From assembly GCA_018646195.1 (NCBI GenBank), contig JABGVH010000007.1, positions 2,501 to 37,557 of the forward strand: a stretch of DNA of 35,057 bases. Direction: 5' to 3'. Below, one piece after another: positions 5,847-14,842 of the stretch. A program made the position numbers and the translations under genes. How positions within the stretch are numbered: the first letter of the stretch is position 1; each line of letters starts with the position of its first letter. Source of the DNA: Halobacteriovoraceae bacterium (GTDB lineage: Bacteria; Bdellovibrionota; Bacteriovoracia; Bacteriovoracales; Bacteriovoracaceae). Below the pieces are notes generated by a model. It had not been told where the DNA came from. It made no database searches and was given only the letters and a program-made list of their open reading frames with translations.

Positions 5847-8800
5847 TTACCTATTCTTTAATAATCTTCCAAGACGTCTTGGGATAAAGATCAGAGAAAT
5901 CAAAAATAACCACTCTAATACTCCATGCTGCCAAGGAATAGCTGTTCCGTCTGATGCCCCTACGGAACAGCCCCCGCCACCCTCAACTGCTTCAGGGATA
6001 TTGCTTACAGTCGGTGCAAACAATTCGGCCGGGATTGGCATTGAGGGGTCTCCTAGCATACTAAAACTATTAATAATATCCTTTTCATAAGAGCCTGGTC
6101 CGGTTGCGACTTTAGCTTTAAAGAAAATATCACCGATTCTGACTCCATGATGGGGAAGATTAGTGACACGTGCAATTTCTTGATAGAAGGCCTCCGCTAA
6201 TTTAATTTGGGCGGTAGGAGTTGTTTGGGCAGTAGAGCCTAAGAATACCACAGCGCCGCCATTAGGATTAAGTACTAACCTTTCCCCTAGACCAGGGTCT
6301 GCATTATAGGCATCATAAAAATAGCCGCTCTCACAATTCCACATGATCACGACAGGAAGCTTGGTATTGGTTAATGCATCTGCATCTGCAACCATCAGTG
6401 TTCCCTGGCCCCAACGATCGTAGGCACCATGTCCCATCATACTCATTATAAAAGGTGGGTCTGCAAATTGCCCTAGAATTTCAGTTTTTAAGGCGGCACC
6501 ACTTCCTAAAACAGCATGGTCGAAAATTTCAGTAGTGAATCCACGGGCATGAATATTTGGCACACTCGCCAGGTTATCAGTTCTGCTTCTAAATTTTTCC
6601 CAGGCAGTATCGGCATCTACTACAAAGGAAATATTTTTAATTTTATCTGTTGGCCTCTTAAGGGCATTTTCGTAATCTAATACTTTTTGAACATAGCCCT
6701 CAATTTCGGCAGGGTTATTTGATGGAATCCTACCAACTGCTAATTGAGGTAAATGAGAGGCATCACTTATGGCAAAATAATTATCGGCCCCAAAGTCTGC
6801 AAACCTTCCTTCAACAATTGGCATTGGCATAGTTCCCAATTCTTTTACTGATTTTTCAAGATCTGTCCATCCATCAACATTTCGATCTCTAGGGTCAAAA
6901 GTGGCATCACCTACCAAAATTAAATAGGAAGGACGAGGTAAGGCCCAACTGGATTGGGTGTAGTTAATGAAGTCCTGGAGGGCCTTAGAAGAAACTCGTC
7001 CATCTGAAAACTCTGCATATATTTGATCTAGTGTGGCACTAAAAACAACTAATCCCTGAGCTTGTCTTTGTTCTATAAGAGAACTCATTGAGCCCAACAA
7101 GGTTGCATGGCCAATAATAATTAGGTCTGCCTGATTAAGAGTATTTTTTAATGAGGTTGGAAAACCTGGGGTTAGAGATAATCCTGACGGTGAAAGGGCC
7201 TTGCCATCCTCAACCAAGACATAGTTTCTATTAAAATCTTCATTTTCTTCACTGGTTACATACTCAACATCATAAGTTGCTCCGCCATCACTTGTTGTGA
7301 TGCTAGCATTAATCATTTTGTAGACGTTTAAATAATCGGTAACATCATAAATCGAGACATTAGGACTAGAGAAACCACCCGAAGTCACTGTCGCTCCTCC
7401 ACCATCTTCTAAGTTATAGGCCGCCGTTCCATTATTACTTATAAAGGTACCTTGGTATCTAACTTCGACTTTATCAATATACATCCGGTCGTAGTCTCCA
7501 GCAGGAGCATAAGTCCCCGCCGCCTTAAGGCTTAGGTTATTATTGCCTTGGATAAAATGAGATGCTGGTAATTCTAATATAAAAGACTCTCTTATATGAT
7601 TGCTAAAAGACACGTCTGCCAAAACGGTTCCAGTATTATTTACATCGAGTGTTAAGTGATGTTGGACATCTCCTAGGATCCCGGGAATTCCCTTCAAAAA
7701 GACCTTTACCTCCACGTTTTCCGAGGACGCCGGGTCTAATTCAGGTAGAGCAATAGTGAAGTTAAGTGTATCGAAGCCAGGAAAAGAAAACATATCCTTC
7801 CAGAAGAAGTGATCTAAGCTGTCTAGTACTGATTCTCTTGTTATAAAAATCCAATCTTCTTCTGCTGCCTTTGTATACCAACTATGAGTTTCATCACTGG
7901 GGTCAACTCCAGTAGGAGTGGCATCAAAACTAGACATTCTTTGAGGAGACATTGCCGTTTCATTTATCTCAATAGTACTGAGAATGACTCTATTTCGAAC
8001 ATCTTCAATACTTTCTTCAAATGGTACAAAAAAGCGTAAGTAGTCACCGCTTGCAAAATTACCTGTTGCACTTGAAACATCTATCGGGATTTCATTATTA
8101 CCGTGATATAAACGCAGTTCATAGACATCAGTGCCATCAAATGGACCTTCAACATTAGAGTCAACCAAGTCATCATAGCTAAGTTCGTAAACTCCCGCCT
8201 TGGTGTAGTCAACTCTCAAAGTATTTGCAACAAGGAAAGGATCAATTACGCTACCGGAAGCAGGCGGATCAACTTCCCAAGCGTTACCATCAAGACCTAT
8301 ATCCAAGGTTATTTTAGTGGCCTTCCTAACTGACTGAAGAACCGGGTTGAAGCGCAACGGATAAACTTTTACTCTCAAGTAAGTTTTTCCACCGGATTTA
8401 ATTAAATTGGGTGATACTTCAAAGAACTGTGTTGGGCCATAAGAGTTTAGTGCATAGGACGTAGCATTTGGAACATAACTAGGTTGTAAATCTCCGTTAC
8501 CATCTACAGTATAGAGAGGAGCAGGGGTGATTAAGTGGCCATTTAGAGTATTTTCAAGTTTCGCCGAGTTTGTCAGGCTGGCGACAGTAGCAAAATTATA
8601 AACTTCAATTAATAAGTCTCTTTCTAAAACTTCAGGATTACCAGGATCTGCAACAACTGTATAACCAGGTATCGCCACGTCTTCGTAGGCCCCGTTCCAT
8701 CCTGAGACGCTAAAGGTGGTTGTAGCTGGAGTAATTTCTATTCTCAAAGATTTACTTGTTTGCGAAAGGATAACCACACCGTTGCCCAAGTCTTTAAAAG

Positions 8801-11800
8801 AAGGATTTGGAATAGTTCCTGGATCAGTTGCTCCCCCTCCTCCTTGATTTGGATTGCTTTCAGAGTTTTCATCTACGGCATCCACAGGAGGAGCACCTAG
8901 ACTCGCAAGTGGCATAGCAAAGACTGGACCGTGGAGTGTTTTGGTGATCTGGTCGACTTCAATATCTTCTAGGTAATAGTAATATCGCTGCCCATTTATT
9001 ACATCATTATCAACAAACCTATAATCTCCCTTAGCAGAACCTGCTGAATTCCAATTTCGTATCAACTGGTCGTTGATTTGTAAGAACTCTGTTCCCTCTT
9101 CATTACTTCTATAGATATTAAATCCTAAATGATTTTGTTCAAAGTTGGTACGCCAGCGTATATCAATCGCACCATTATAAGGTACTGCCTCATAGGACAG
9201 GAGTGAAACCGCTGAGGCAGCCAGACCAAGGGTTAGTGAACAAGCAGAGGAGTTCACTTTAGTTGTAATATCAAACGTCGGTTTATCTGCCATCCAGTCC
9301 CCGGTAAATCCACCAAAATCCATAGATTGGCCGGCACAGCCTGAACTAAAAAGTAAAGTATAGGCATCTGTAGTGGTTGGGGTATTGACACTTGGAACCA
9401 GATCGTGAGGTTCAAAGTCGTTCATGCCATTCCAGCTCCAGGCGACTTTATCAGAAGCTGCTGGAATAGCGCCGGTGGTATTAATTTGAATACTTCTGAC
9501 TGATGCATAAGAGGTCGACAGATTAGTAAATTGGCCCCCGTCTAATTGAACCAAGGAAGTTGAACCTCCAATAATGACACCATTGGTATCCATTCGGTCA
9601 AATTGAAAGCCACGCATACGAACGGAACCACTTGAGGAGTTAAGGCCCCAAGAACCTGCCCCTCCTTGAACCGTTACTTTACCTTTATTACCTGCCGCTT
9701 GAGGGAAGCTATCGATAGTTCCAAGAACTATAAAACCACCACCGTTAACCGAAATTGCTTGAGTATTACCCACTTCAACAGTACCACCACCGTCGAGTGT
9801 AAAGTTCACACCACTATTGATGATGACACCATTTGGCAGGATGAGGGTATTACTCCCAGGAACTCTAAAAGAAAAACTAAAACCCCCGGGAAGAGATAAA
9901 CTATTAACCGTCAATGTTCCGCCATTAACTTGGACTGTTCCAGAAGTTTTATCGAAATTCAAATTTGTAATAGTGGGCGTGCTCTTGATTGTTTGATCAG
10001 TCACACCACTCATTAGGATGGTACCATTTTGAAGCATAGTTCCAGTATTACTGTAGTTTCCAAAGGCCCTTAAGGTGGCGCCAGCTCCTATCGTGACATT
10101 TCCGGATGTAATATTGACATTCAGACAGGTTGCTGTAATTCCTGAAATATTGGGATCATTGGCAACATTTGGAATTTCACAAGAACGAGTGGCGCTAGGA
10201 ACTCCAGCTGTCCAATTCCCGACATTAGTCCAAGTGGTATTATTAGAACCTGTCCAAATGGTAATTGTGGGAGCATTTATAGTCGATGGTGGGTCAAGGT
10301 TAATAGGAGGAGCAGTTGTTGAAGAAATCTCGTAGCCCTCACTATTAACAAAATCAGTGGTTGCTGTAATTTGAGCACCAACGGTATTTCCATTGGTAGC
10401 ATCACTTGCGATATCGTATTCGACATAAAGACAAACTTGGGAAGGCGAAGAAACATCGGCGGGTATATCAAAGTCCCCGGCCGTGATATTAAAAGTTACA
10501 CTCTCCGGAAGCCCTGCAAAACTTCCGGTACCTACTAATAGACCACCACTGCTATCACAATCGGCATCAAAATAAACTCGGACCTGATCAATATCTGCTG
10601 ATGAACCTGTTCCGGTCATACTCAGTTTTAATTGGGTGACACTTGAGGTGCTAAAAGAAGCCCCTGGCAAGGCCTGTTGAAAACCGAAGCGCCCCATATT
10701 ATAGGTATTTCCGACATCGACAGTCGAGGGGCTTGCGACTTCTTTTGTGATATCGATGGTATTAACTGCACCATTCCAGCTAACAAAATAAGTTGGCCCA
10801 TCACTCTCTGATCCAGGGCCTGCCAAATCTCCAGTATAGCTATCAATATTTAAAGTTGCACTGGTCCCTACACCAGTAGTATCGACACTAGTAATGACAC
10901 CTGTTGCACTTGAGCCATCTTGTGACCAGGTCATTGTCGCCATACTGTTACTGGGAACTGCAGTATTCAAGTCGAGCATTACCGGATTATTGCCAAGGGG
11001 GTGTTGGAAAGTACCGCCACTTAAATGGAAAGTCCCATCGATTGTTCCGTTTATTCTGACTCCCGCAACACCCAAGTGATCAAACTTATAATAACGGGCG
11101 GCAATAGTTCCATTAACTACCACTGACATGGCATCAGTCGCCCCGACTGTAGCAACAGTCGCTAGAGTTGAAGGTGTTCCAACCATGGTAAGGACTCCGC
11201 CAGCATCAACAGTTAGGACCGAATTATTACCTAACTTTAAAGTTCCTCCGGCTTGAATCTCTAACTCGCAGCCGGTTTCAATAGTTGCGTTACCTAAAAC
11301 AGTTAGTGTTTTACCATTGGGTACTATAAAGACACCTTCTTTACATATAAAATTTGAGTTAACCTGTGCATTTGATAATAAGGTCACCATATTATTGCTG
11401 GCGCCACCGGTATTTTCTATTTCAAAATTCCCTGGAAAAGTCGTATTTAAGGTAACAGATTGGGGGATAGATCCAAACATGGAAAGAATTCCAGTAGTGG
11501 TGGCATTTGAAAATATGTAACTGCTTCCCACATCTAAATTACCAAAAATTCTAAAAGCATTAGTAGTACTATTCCAATCGATGGTGCCAGAAGACTGAAG
11601 TACGGCGTTAGCGCAATCGACAGTGGCGGTATTTATTCGTGCCGGATTAATTGCCGCCCCGATGGTACAGTTTAAGGTGCTATTGGGAAGGTTATTGGCG
11701 TTCCAGTTTCCTGCTAGCGTCCAAACGTCGCTTACAGAACCATTCCAGACACTTGTATTATTATTCCTAATGGTAGATAGCTTTGATTCAATCGGAGGAC

Positions 11801-13397
11801 CAGTTGTTTCTGAATATGGCAAACCTAAGTCATTTGTAATATCGCCAACGACCATTACTCCGAATTTAACTGTTTTCTGATCGGTAGGATTGGCAGAAGC
11901 ACGCGCCCTAATATAAAAACAGCCCTGATCACTAGGAGCATTAGTAGTTACGTCTCCTGCCCCGAAGGTAACGGTTGCCTTGGGAGGCGTTCCTGTAAAA
12001 ACCAAATCGCCACCTACCTGGGCGTCTCCAGCTCCGCGGCTACAATCAGTGCCATTTTCTCTAAAAACTTGAACAAAGGCCAGGTCACTCATCGAAGCGG
12101 TTCCGGTCATTGTTATATCGACTGAAGTAATTTCTACCGTTGAAGTCGCCTCGGAAACAGTTACCGCAAATTCTCCAAAATTAAAGGTATCGTTGGGGTC
12201 CATAAACTGTTGAGGTTCGTTAGTACTCGCCTCATCGGTAATCGATAAAAATGCACTGACCGGTGTTCCCCAATCTATGCGAGTATTGCCACCTTCATCA
12301 TCAAAGGCCTCACCACCGACGTCACCGGACCAATTATCAAATAAAATATCGGCCCCTGTGTAGACGGTTGCCCGAATATTTAAAGGATTTCCAACTCCAT
12401 CATCATTGAAAAAACCAATTTTATCCGGGTTGGCCGGCATTGTTGAATTGGCCGATAAAGTTATCGCCCTACCGTTATTGCGAATTCCGTGGAATTCACC
12501 GTTATCTAATTGAGTAATGGCACCAGTATTGCTCATATTGATGCCAGCTGTTTGCGGCCTTGAGATATAAAAATAATTAGCCGCCATGGTGCCATTTAAG
12601 TTGAAATTAAAGTACTGATTACCGGCTTCAGAAATCAGCCTGGCTGAATTTCCAGAGGCACCTAGCACTTTTAAGAAGCCTGTCGTCCCTACCGTTAGGG
12701 TACGTCCTCCACGCATCATCAACTCACCACCAGCATCAATTTGCAGAACACCATTAAGGGTCAGGTTATTTCGCATCCAAATTCGGCCACCATTTTTAAT
12801 AATCACTGTATGACCAGCGGCAATAGTTGTAGCGCGCTCAATCCGAACATCACCTTCAATATAAGTGGTACCTGTACCGAGGAAGTTAATATCCCGGCGC
12901 ACCCTAAAGGTATTTTTAAGAGTGACACTTGTGGGATTATTTAGAGTTAAAATACGAATTTCATCGACACATTCAAAAGTCTGGGGGGCGGTACCTACCA
13001 TCGCTATTTCTGCCCGATTATTTGTAAAATTGAGAGTATTTCCGTTTGGAGCGCTAAAGAAGTCACCGGTAACTGAAAGAACACGATTGGCATTTCCGTT
13101 TAGAACTCCCGATTGGACATCCATACAGGCGACAGTTTTGTTATCAATATTTACCCCTACCCCAGTATTAACAATAATGGCGTCTTCATTGGTGCCATTA
13201 GGCTGGTTGCCACCCCAGTTGGCATTATTCCAATTGCTATTGCCGGTACTAGACCAGGTTCTTTGAAAAGCGCCACAAGCGGCCAGTGTATCTGAAAAGG
13301 GAAGCATAATTGAAATGAGGGCGAATAGAATTAGACCCAACAACCGTTGGTCAAAAAGTTTTCGAAAATGGACGAAACCCCTTTGTTTTAAATTCAC
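5847..13397 (-). CDS. Giant surface protein with C25 (gingipain-like) protease domain and C-terminal sorting tail
   Basis: 2516 residues. N-terminal signal sequence: hydrophobic at 19-34, ending in LAAC at 38-41, which also reads as a lipobox. Then two full modules and one shortened module of about 500 residues, each opening with a Trp-rich motif (W48, W551, W1048) followed by Gly/Val-rich beta-strand repeats. A fibronectin-III-like domain (LGFNIYRSNEEG, YYYYLEDIEV) lies near 1400-1500. A beta-rich, gingipain-propeptide-like part follows, then a C25 cysteine protease domain about 2085-2430 with LILVGDATFDPRD, H2323 in MMGHGAYDRWG and C2355 in WNCESGYF. The 32-residue His-Cys spacing is close to that in RgpB. 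The C terminus has GGGGC (C2477), one hydrophobic helix (about 2492-2506) and Arg-rich end, a tripartite sorting signal resembling MYXO-CTERM. Start is GTG with AAGGGG upstream. Likely an exported, surface-anchored protease or adhesin. Confidence 0.9.
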   Translation of the reverse strand: MNLKQRGFVHFRKLFDQRLLGLILFALISIMLPFSDTLAACGAFQRTWSSTGNSNWNNANWGGNQPNGTNEDAIIVNTGVGVNIDNKTVACMDVQSGVLNGNANRVLSVTGDFFSAPNGNTLNFTNNRAEIAMVGTAPQTFECVDEIRILTLNNPTSVTLKNTFRVRRDINFLGTGTTYIEGDVRIERATTIAAGHTVIIKNGGRIWMRNNLTLNGVLQIDAGGELMMRGGRTLTVGTTGFLKVLGASGNSARLISEAGNQYFNFNLNGTMAANYFYISRPQTAGINMSNTGAITQLDNGEFHGIRNNGRAITLSANSTMPANPDKIGFFNDDGVGNPLNIRATVYTGADILFDNWSGDVGGEAFDDEGGNTRIDWGTPVSAFLSITDEASTNEPQQFMDPNDTFNFGEFAVTVSEATSTVEITSVDITMTGTASMSDLAFVQVFRENGTDCSRGAGDAQVGGDLVFTGTPPKATVTFGAGDVTTNAPSDQGCFYIRARASANPTDQKTVKFGVMVVGDITNDLGLPYSETTGPPIESKLSTIRNNNTSVWNGSVSDVWTLAGNWNANNLPNSTLNCTIGAAINPARINTATVDCANAVLQSSGTIDWNSTTNAFRIFGNLDVGSSYIFSNATTTGILSMFGSIPQSVTLNTTFPGNFEIENTGGASNNMVTLLSNAQVNSNFICKEGVFIVPNGKTLTVLGNATIETGCELEIQAGGTLKLGNNSVLTVDAGGVLTMVGTPSTLATVATVGATDAMSVVVNGTIAARYYKFDHLGVAGVRINGTIDGTFHLSGGTFQHPLGNNPVMLDLNTAVPSNSMATMTWSQDGSSATGVITSVDTTGVGTSATLNIDSYTGDLAGPGSESDGPTYFVSWNGAVNTIDITKEVASPSTVDVGNTYNMGRFGFQQALPGASFSTSSVTQLKLSMTGTGSSADIDQVRVYFDADCDSSGGLLVGTGSFAGLPESVTFNITAGDFDIPADVSSPSQVCLYVEYDIASDATNGNTVGAQITATTDFVNSEGYEISSTTAPPINLDPPSTINAPTITIWTGSNNTTWTNVGNWTAGVPSATRSCEIPNVANDPNISGITATCLNVNITSGNVTIGAGATLRAFGNYSNTGTMLQNGTILMSGVTDQTIKSTPTITNLNFDKTSGTVQVNGGTLTVNSLSLPGGFSFSFRVPGSNTLILPNGVIINSGVNFTLDGGGTVEVGNTQAISVNGGGFIVLGTIDSFPQAAGNKGKVTVQGGAGSWGLNSSSGSVRMRGFQFDRMDTNGVIIGGSTSLVQLDGGQFTNLSTSYASVRSIQINTTGAIPAASDKVAWSWNGMNDFEPHDLVPSVNTPTTTDAYTLLFSSGCAGQSMDFGGFTGDWMADKPTFDITTKVNSSACSLTLGLAASAVSLLSYEAVPYNGAIDIRWRTNFEQNHLGFNIYRSNEEGTEFLQINDQLIRNWNSAGSAKGDYRFVDNDVINGQRYYYYLEDIEVDQITKTLHGPVFAMPLASLGAPPVDAVDENSESNPNQGGGGATDPGTIPNPSFKDLGNGVVILSQTSKSLRIEITPATTTFSVSGWNGAYEDVAIPGYTVVADPGNPEVLERDLLIEVYNFATVASLTNSAKLENTLNGHLITPAPLYTVDGNGDLQPSYVPNATSYALNSYGPTQFFEVSPNLIKSGGKTYLRVKVYPLRFNPVLQSVRKATKITLDIGLDGNAWEVDPPASGSVIDPFLVANTLRVDYTKAGVYELSYDDLVDSNVEGPFDGTDVYELRLYHGNNEIPIDVSSATGNFASGDYLRFFVPFEESIEDVRNRVILSTIEINETAMSPQRMSSFDATPTGVDPSDETHSWYTKAAEEDWIFITRESVLDSLDHFFWKDMFSFPGFDTLNFTIALPELDPASSENVEVKVFLKGIPGILGDVQHHLTLDVNNTGTVLADVSFSNHIRESFILELPASHFIQGNNNLSLKAAGTYAPAGDYDRMYIDKVEVRYQGTFISNNGTAAYNLEDGGGATVTSGGFSSPNVSIYDVTDYLNVYKMINASITTSDGGATYDVEYVTSEENEDFNRNYVLVEDGKALSPSGLSLTPGFPTSLKNTLNQADLIIIGHATLLGSMSSLIEQRQAQGLVVFSATLDQIYAEFSDGRVSSKALQDFINYTQSSWALPRPSYLILVGDATFDPRDRNVDGWTDLEKSVKELGTMPMPIVEGRFADFGADNYFAISDASHLPQLAVGRIPSNNPAEIEGYVQKVLDYENALKRPTDKIKNISFVVDADTAWEKFRSRTDNLASVPNIHARGFTTEIFDHAVLGSGAALKTEILGQFADPPFIMSMMGHGAYDRWGQGTLMVADADALTNTKLPVVIMWNCESGYFYDAYNADPGLGERLVLNPNGGAVVFLGSTAQTTPTAQIKLAEAFYQEIARVTNLPHHGVRIGDIFFKAKVATGPGSYEKDIINSFSMLGDPSMPIPAELFAPTVSNIPEAVEGGGGCSVGASDGTAIPWQHGVLEWLFLISLIFIPRRLGRLLKNR
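9230..13260 (-). repeat. Three long internal modules, about 500 residues each, in the giant protein
   Basis: Each unit begins with the same Trp pattern: W48/W56/W61, W551/W559/W565 and W1048/W1056/W1062, the last Trp being in NW. In units 2 and 3 a Cys pair follows (STLNC..TVDC and TRSC..TATC); unit 1 keeps only the second Cys (TVAC). A parallel beta-type stretch with repeated GGTL/GGVL/GGGF phrases follows. Units 1 and 2 then carry a second domain of about 150 residues (start DPNDTFNFGEF versus DVGNTYNMGRF; end SETTGPPI versus SSTTAPPI) that is missing from unit 3. Unit starts are 503 and 497 residues apart, indicating tandem duplication. Confidence 0.75.
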
Positions 13398-13451
13398 TCT
13401 ATATCCCCTTAACTCCTTTTCGGTCGGCCACTAATCCAATGGACTATTGCG

Positions 13452-13499
13452 CCGCTCCAAACAGTATAAGGTAGTTTCTTCCACCATTTCCGCTCCAAA
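13452..13499 (-). promoter_or_regulatory. Promoter region of the giant gene with 10-base direct repeats
   Basis: On the minus strand TATACT (13468-13463) is a good -10 box about 65 bases before the GTG start; no recognisable -35 box is at the right distance. The 10-mer CCGCTCCAAA (plus strand) occurs at 13452-13461 and again at 13490-13499, on either side of the -10 box, 38 bases apart. This suggests a regulator or polymerase contact, possibly activator-dependent. All assignments are by eye. Confidence 0.4.
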
Positions 13500-13501
13500 T
13501 G

Positions 13502-13582
13502 TGAAGATTTCTTCATATTGCCCAACTAGAAGTGTCTAGTAATGTCGCTTACTTAAAGAATTTGTGTAGATTTCTTCACAAA
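13502..13582. promoter_or_regulatory. Tandem palindromes upstream of the giant gene
   Basis: TGAAGA-TT-TCTTCA (13502-13515) is a perfect inverted repeat with a 2-base spacer. TGTAGATTTCTTCA (13565-13578) is a second copy with one mismatch, itself inside TTTGTG...CACAAA (13561-13582). A half-site TGTGAAGA follows at about 13596-13603. The two copies lie 63 bases apart, about six helical turns, and upstream of the TATACT box, the usual place for a dimeric activator. Confidence 0.45.
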
Positions 13583-13634
13583 TGGGAAATTGAAATGTGA
13601 AGACGAGATTTTAAAGGCTTAAAAAGCGCCTAAA

Positions 13635-14813
13635 TTAATTGCTATTAAAAATTTTGGCCAAAGTGGCCGGTATTTGTGGTTCTATTTCCAACAACTTAGA
13701 GCGACCAAATTCTATTCCATCACGCTTAACCTGAGGGTTCTCCAAGAGATTTTTGATTTTATTAAATAGGTCTTGCGAATCCCCTTGCTCAAAACGGGAG
13801 TCAGAATTAGGTGCCACAAGTTCGGAAGCACCTCCCAGGGCGGTTGAAATGACCGGTAGACCAGCGCTATAGGCCTCTGTAATAACCCTGCCAAATGGTT
13901 CTGCCCTTAAGGAAGGATGGATAAGTACGTCAATATTAGGATAAATTTCTTCAGGGGCCACATGGCCTTTAAATTGCCACAGTGTAGAAGCTAACCGCTC
14001 CTCAAGTTCCCTTAACTCCAAAAAATGGCCAGCATGTTCACCGGAAGTTTTATAGATATCACCTCCAAAATGATAGACACCCACTACTCCTAATTCGGTT
14101 AATTCCCTCTCAAAAAAATGCGCCCATTCTAATAAAAAACGGACTCCTTTCCAGGGCGCTACCATCGAAACCATTGCTAGCGTGATTCCTTCATTATTAC
14201 TTTTAACACGGGGGGCATGAGGCATATTGCCTGCGGGATTATAGAGAGTAAAAATACTCGCTTTAAAAGGATTAAGTGCCCTTAAGGTATCTGCAACAGA
14301 ATTTGAGTTCGCAACCAAAATTAAATTAAAAAATCGGGGCAGTTTGTAAAGTTTCCAAATTAATCCATATAGACCTTTTTTCTCAGGGTAATCTCTAAAA
14401 TGCCAAACAAAATTACCACGAAAAAAAAAGATTAACGACCAGAGATAAAGCGGAAAACCGACTTTATTTCCATTGGCCCAAACAAAATCAAAGTTCTTAA
14501 GCTTACATTTACGTAACCCAAAAACTAGCTTTGCAAGGGAAAAAATTAAGAAGAAAATTCCTACAATTCTACTACTGCGAGATACCCCATAAAGGACCTC
14601 AGGGAAATTAAAGTAACGGACTTGGGCCCGACCATTAAGCTTCCTTATATATTGTGTTAAGTCTTTTGCCTGGTCAGGATCACTTTTTAGTATTGGTATA
14701 AAAAAAAGGACTTCACTCCCACTTGGAAATTGTGTGGTTTGTAAAACCATGCTTCTTTCGGCCCCTCCAAGATAAGGGGAATTTAAAAAGACAGCGGTGC
14801 TTTTTGTTGACAT
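13635..14813 (-). CDS. Glycosyltransferase, GT4-like
   Basis: A 392-residue GT-B glycosyltransferase. The N-terminal domain starts with AVFLNSPYLGGAERSM, where GT4 enzymes have the GGxE/ER acceptor loop. The C-terminal domain has HPSLRAEPFGRVITEAYSAGLPVISTALGGASELV, with the E-x7-E type motif around residues 305-325 that holds the nucleotide-sugar. No signal or membrane segment beyond a hydrophobic stretch near LIFFFRGNFVWHF, so probably a cytoplasmic, membrane-associated enzyme. It is the last gene of the polysaccharide locus, 29 bases after the WecA/MraY-like gene, and probably adds a later sugar to the lipid-linked unit. Sugar and linkage cannot be read from sequence. A weak stem (AGGC/GCCT) follows the stop, but I do not call it a terminator. 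Confidence 0.87.
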   Translation of the reverse strand: MSTKSTAVFLNSPYLGGAERSMVLQTTQFPSGSEVLFFIPILKSDPDQAKDLTQYIRKLNGRAQVRYFNFPEVLYGVSRSSRIVGIFFLIFSLAKLVFGLRKCKLKNFDFVWANGNKVGFPLYLWSLIFFFRGNFVWHFRDYPEKKGLYGLIWKLYKLPRFFNLILVANSNSVADTLRALNPFKASIFTLYNPAGNMPHAPRVKSNNEGITLAMVSMVAPWKGVRFLLEWAHFFERELTELGVVGVYHFGGDIYKTSGEHAGHFLELRELEERLASTLWQFKGHVAPEEIYPNIDVLIHPSLRAEPFGRVITEAYSAGLPVISTALGGASELVAPNSDSRFEQGDSQDLFNKIKNLLENPQVKRDGIEFGRSKLLEIEPQIPATLAKIFNSN

Positions 14814-14842
14814 AGCTTTATTATACGAAAAATTGTGAGGAT

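Noticed and set aside
12865-13266. 133-codon open frame on + opposite the giant gene, and several similar frames between 9666 and 11880
   Set aside because: They lie wholly antisense to a clear coding frame with recognisable domains, have repetitive Val/Pro/Thr-rich translations and no own ribosome sites.
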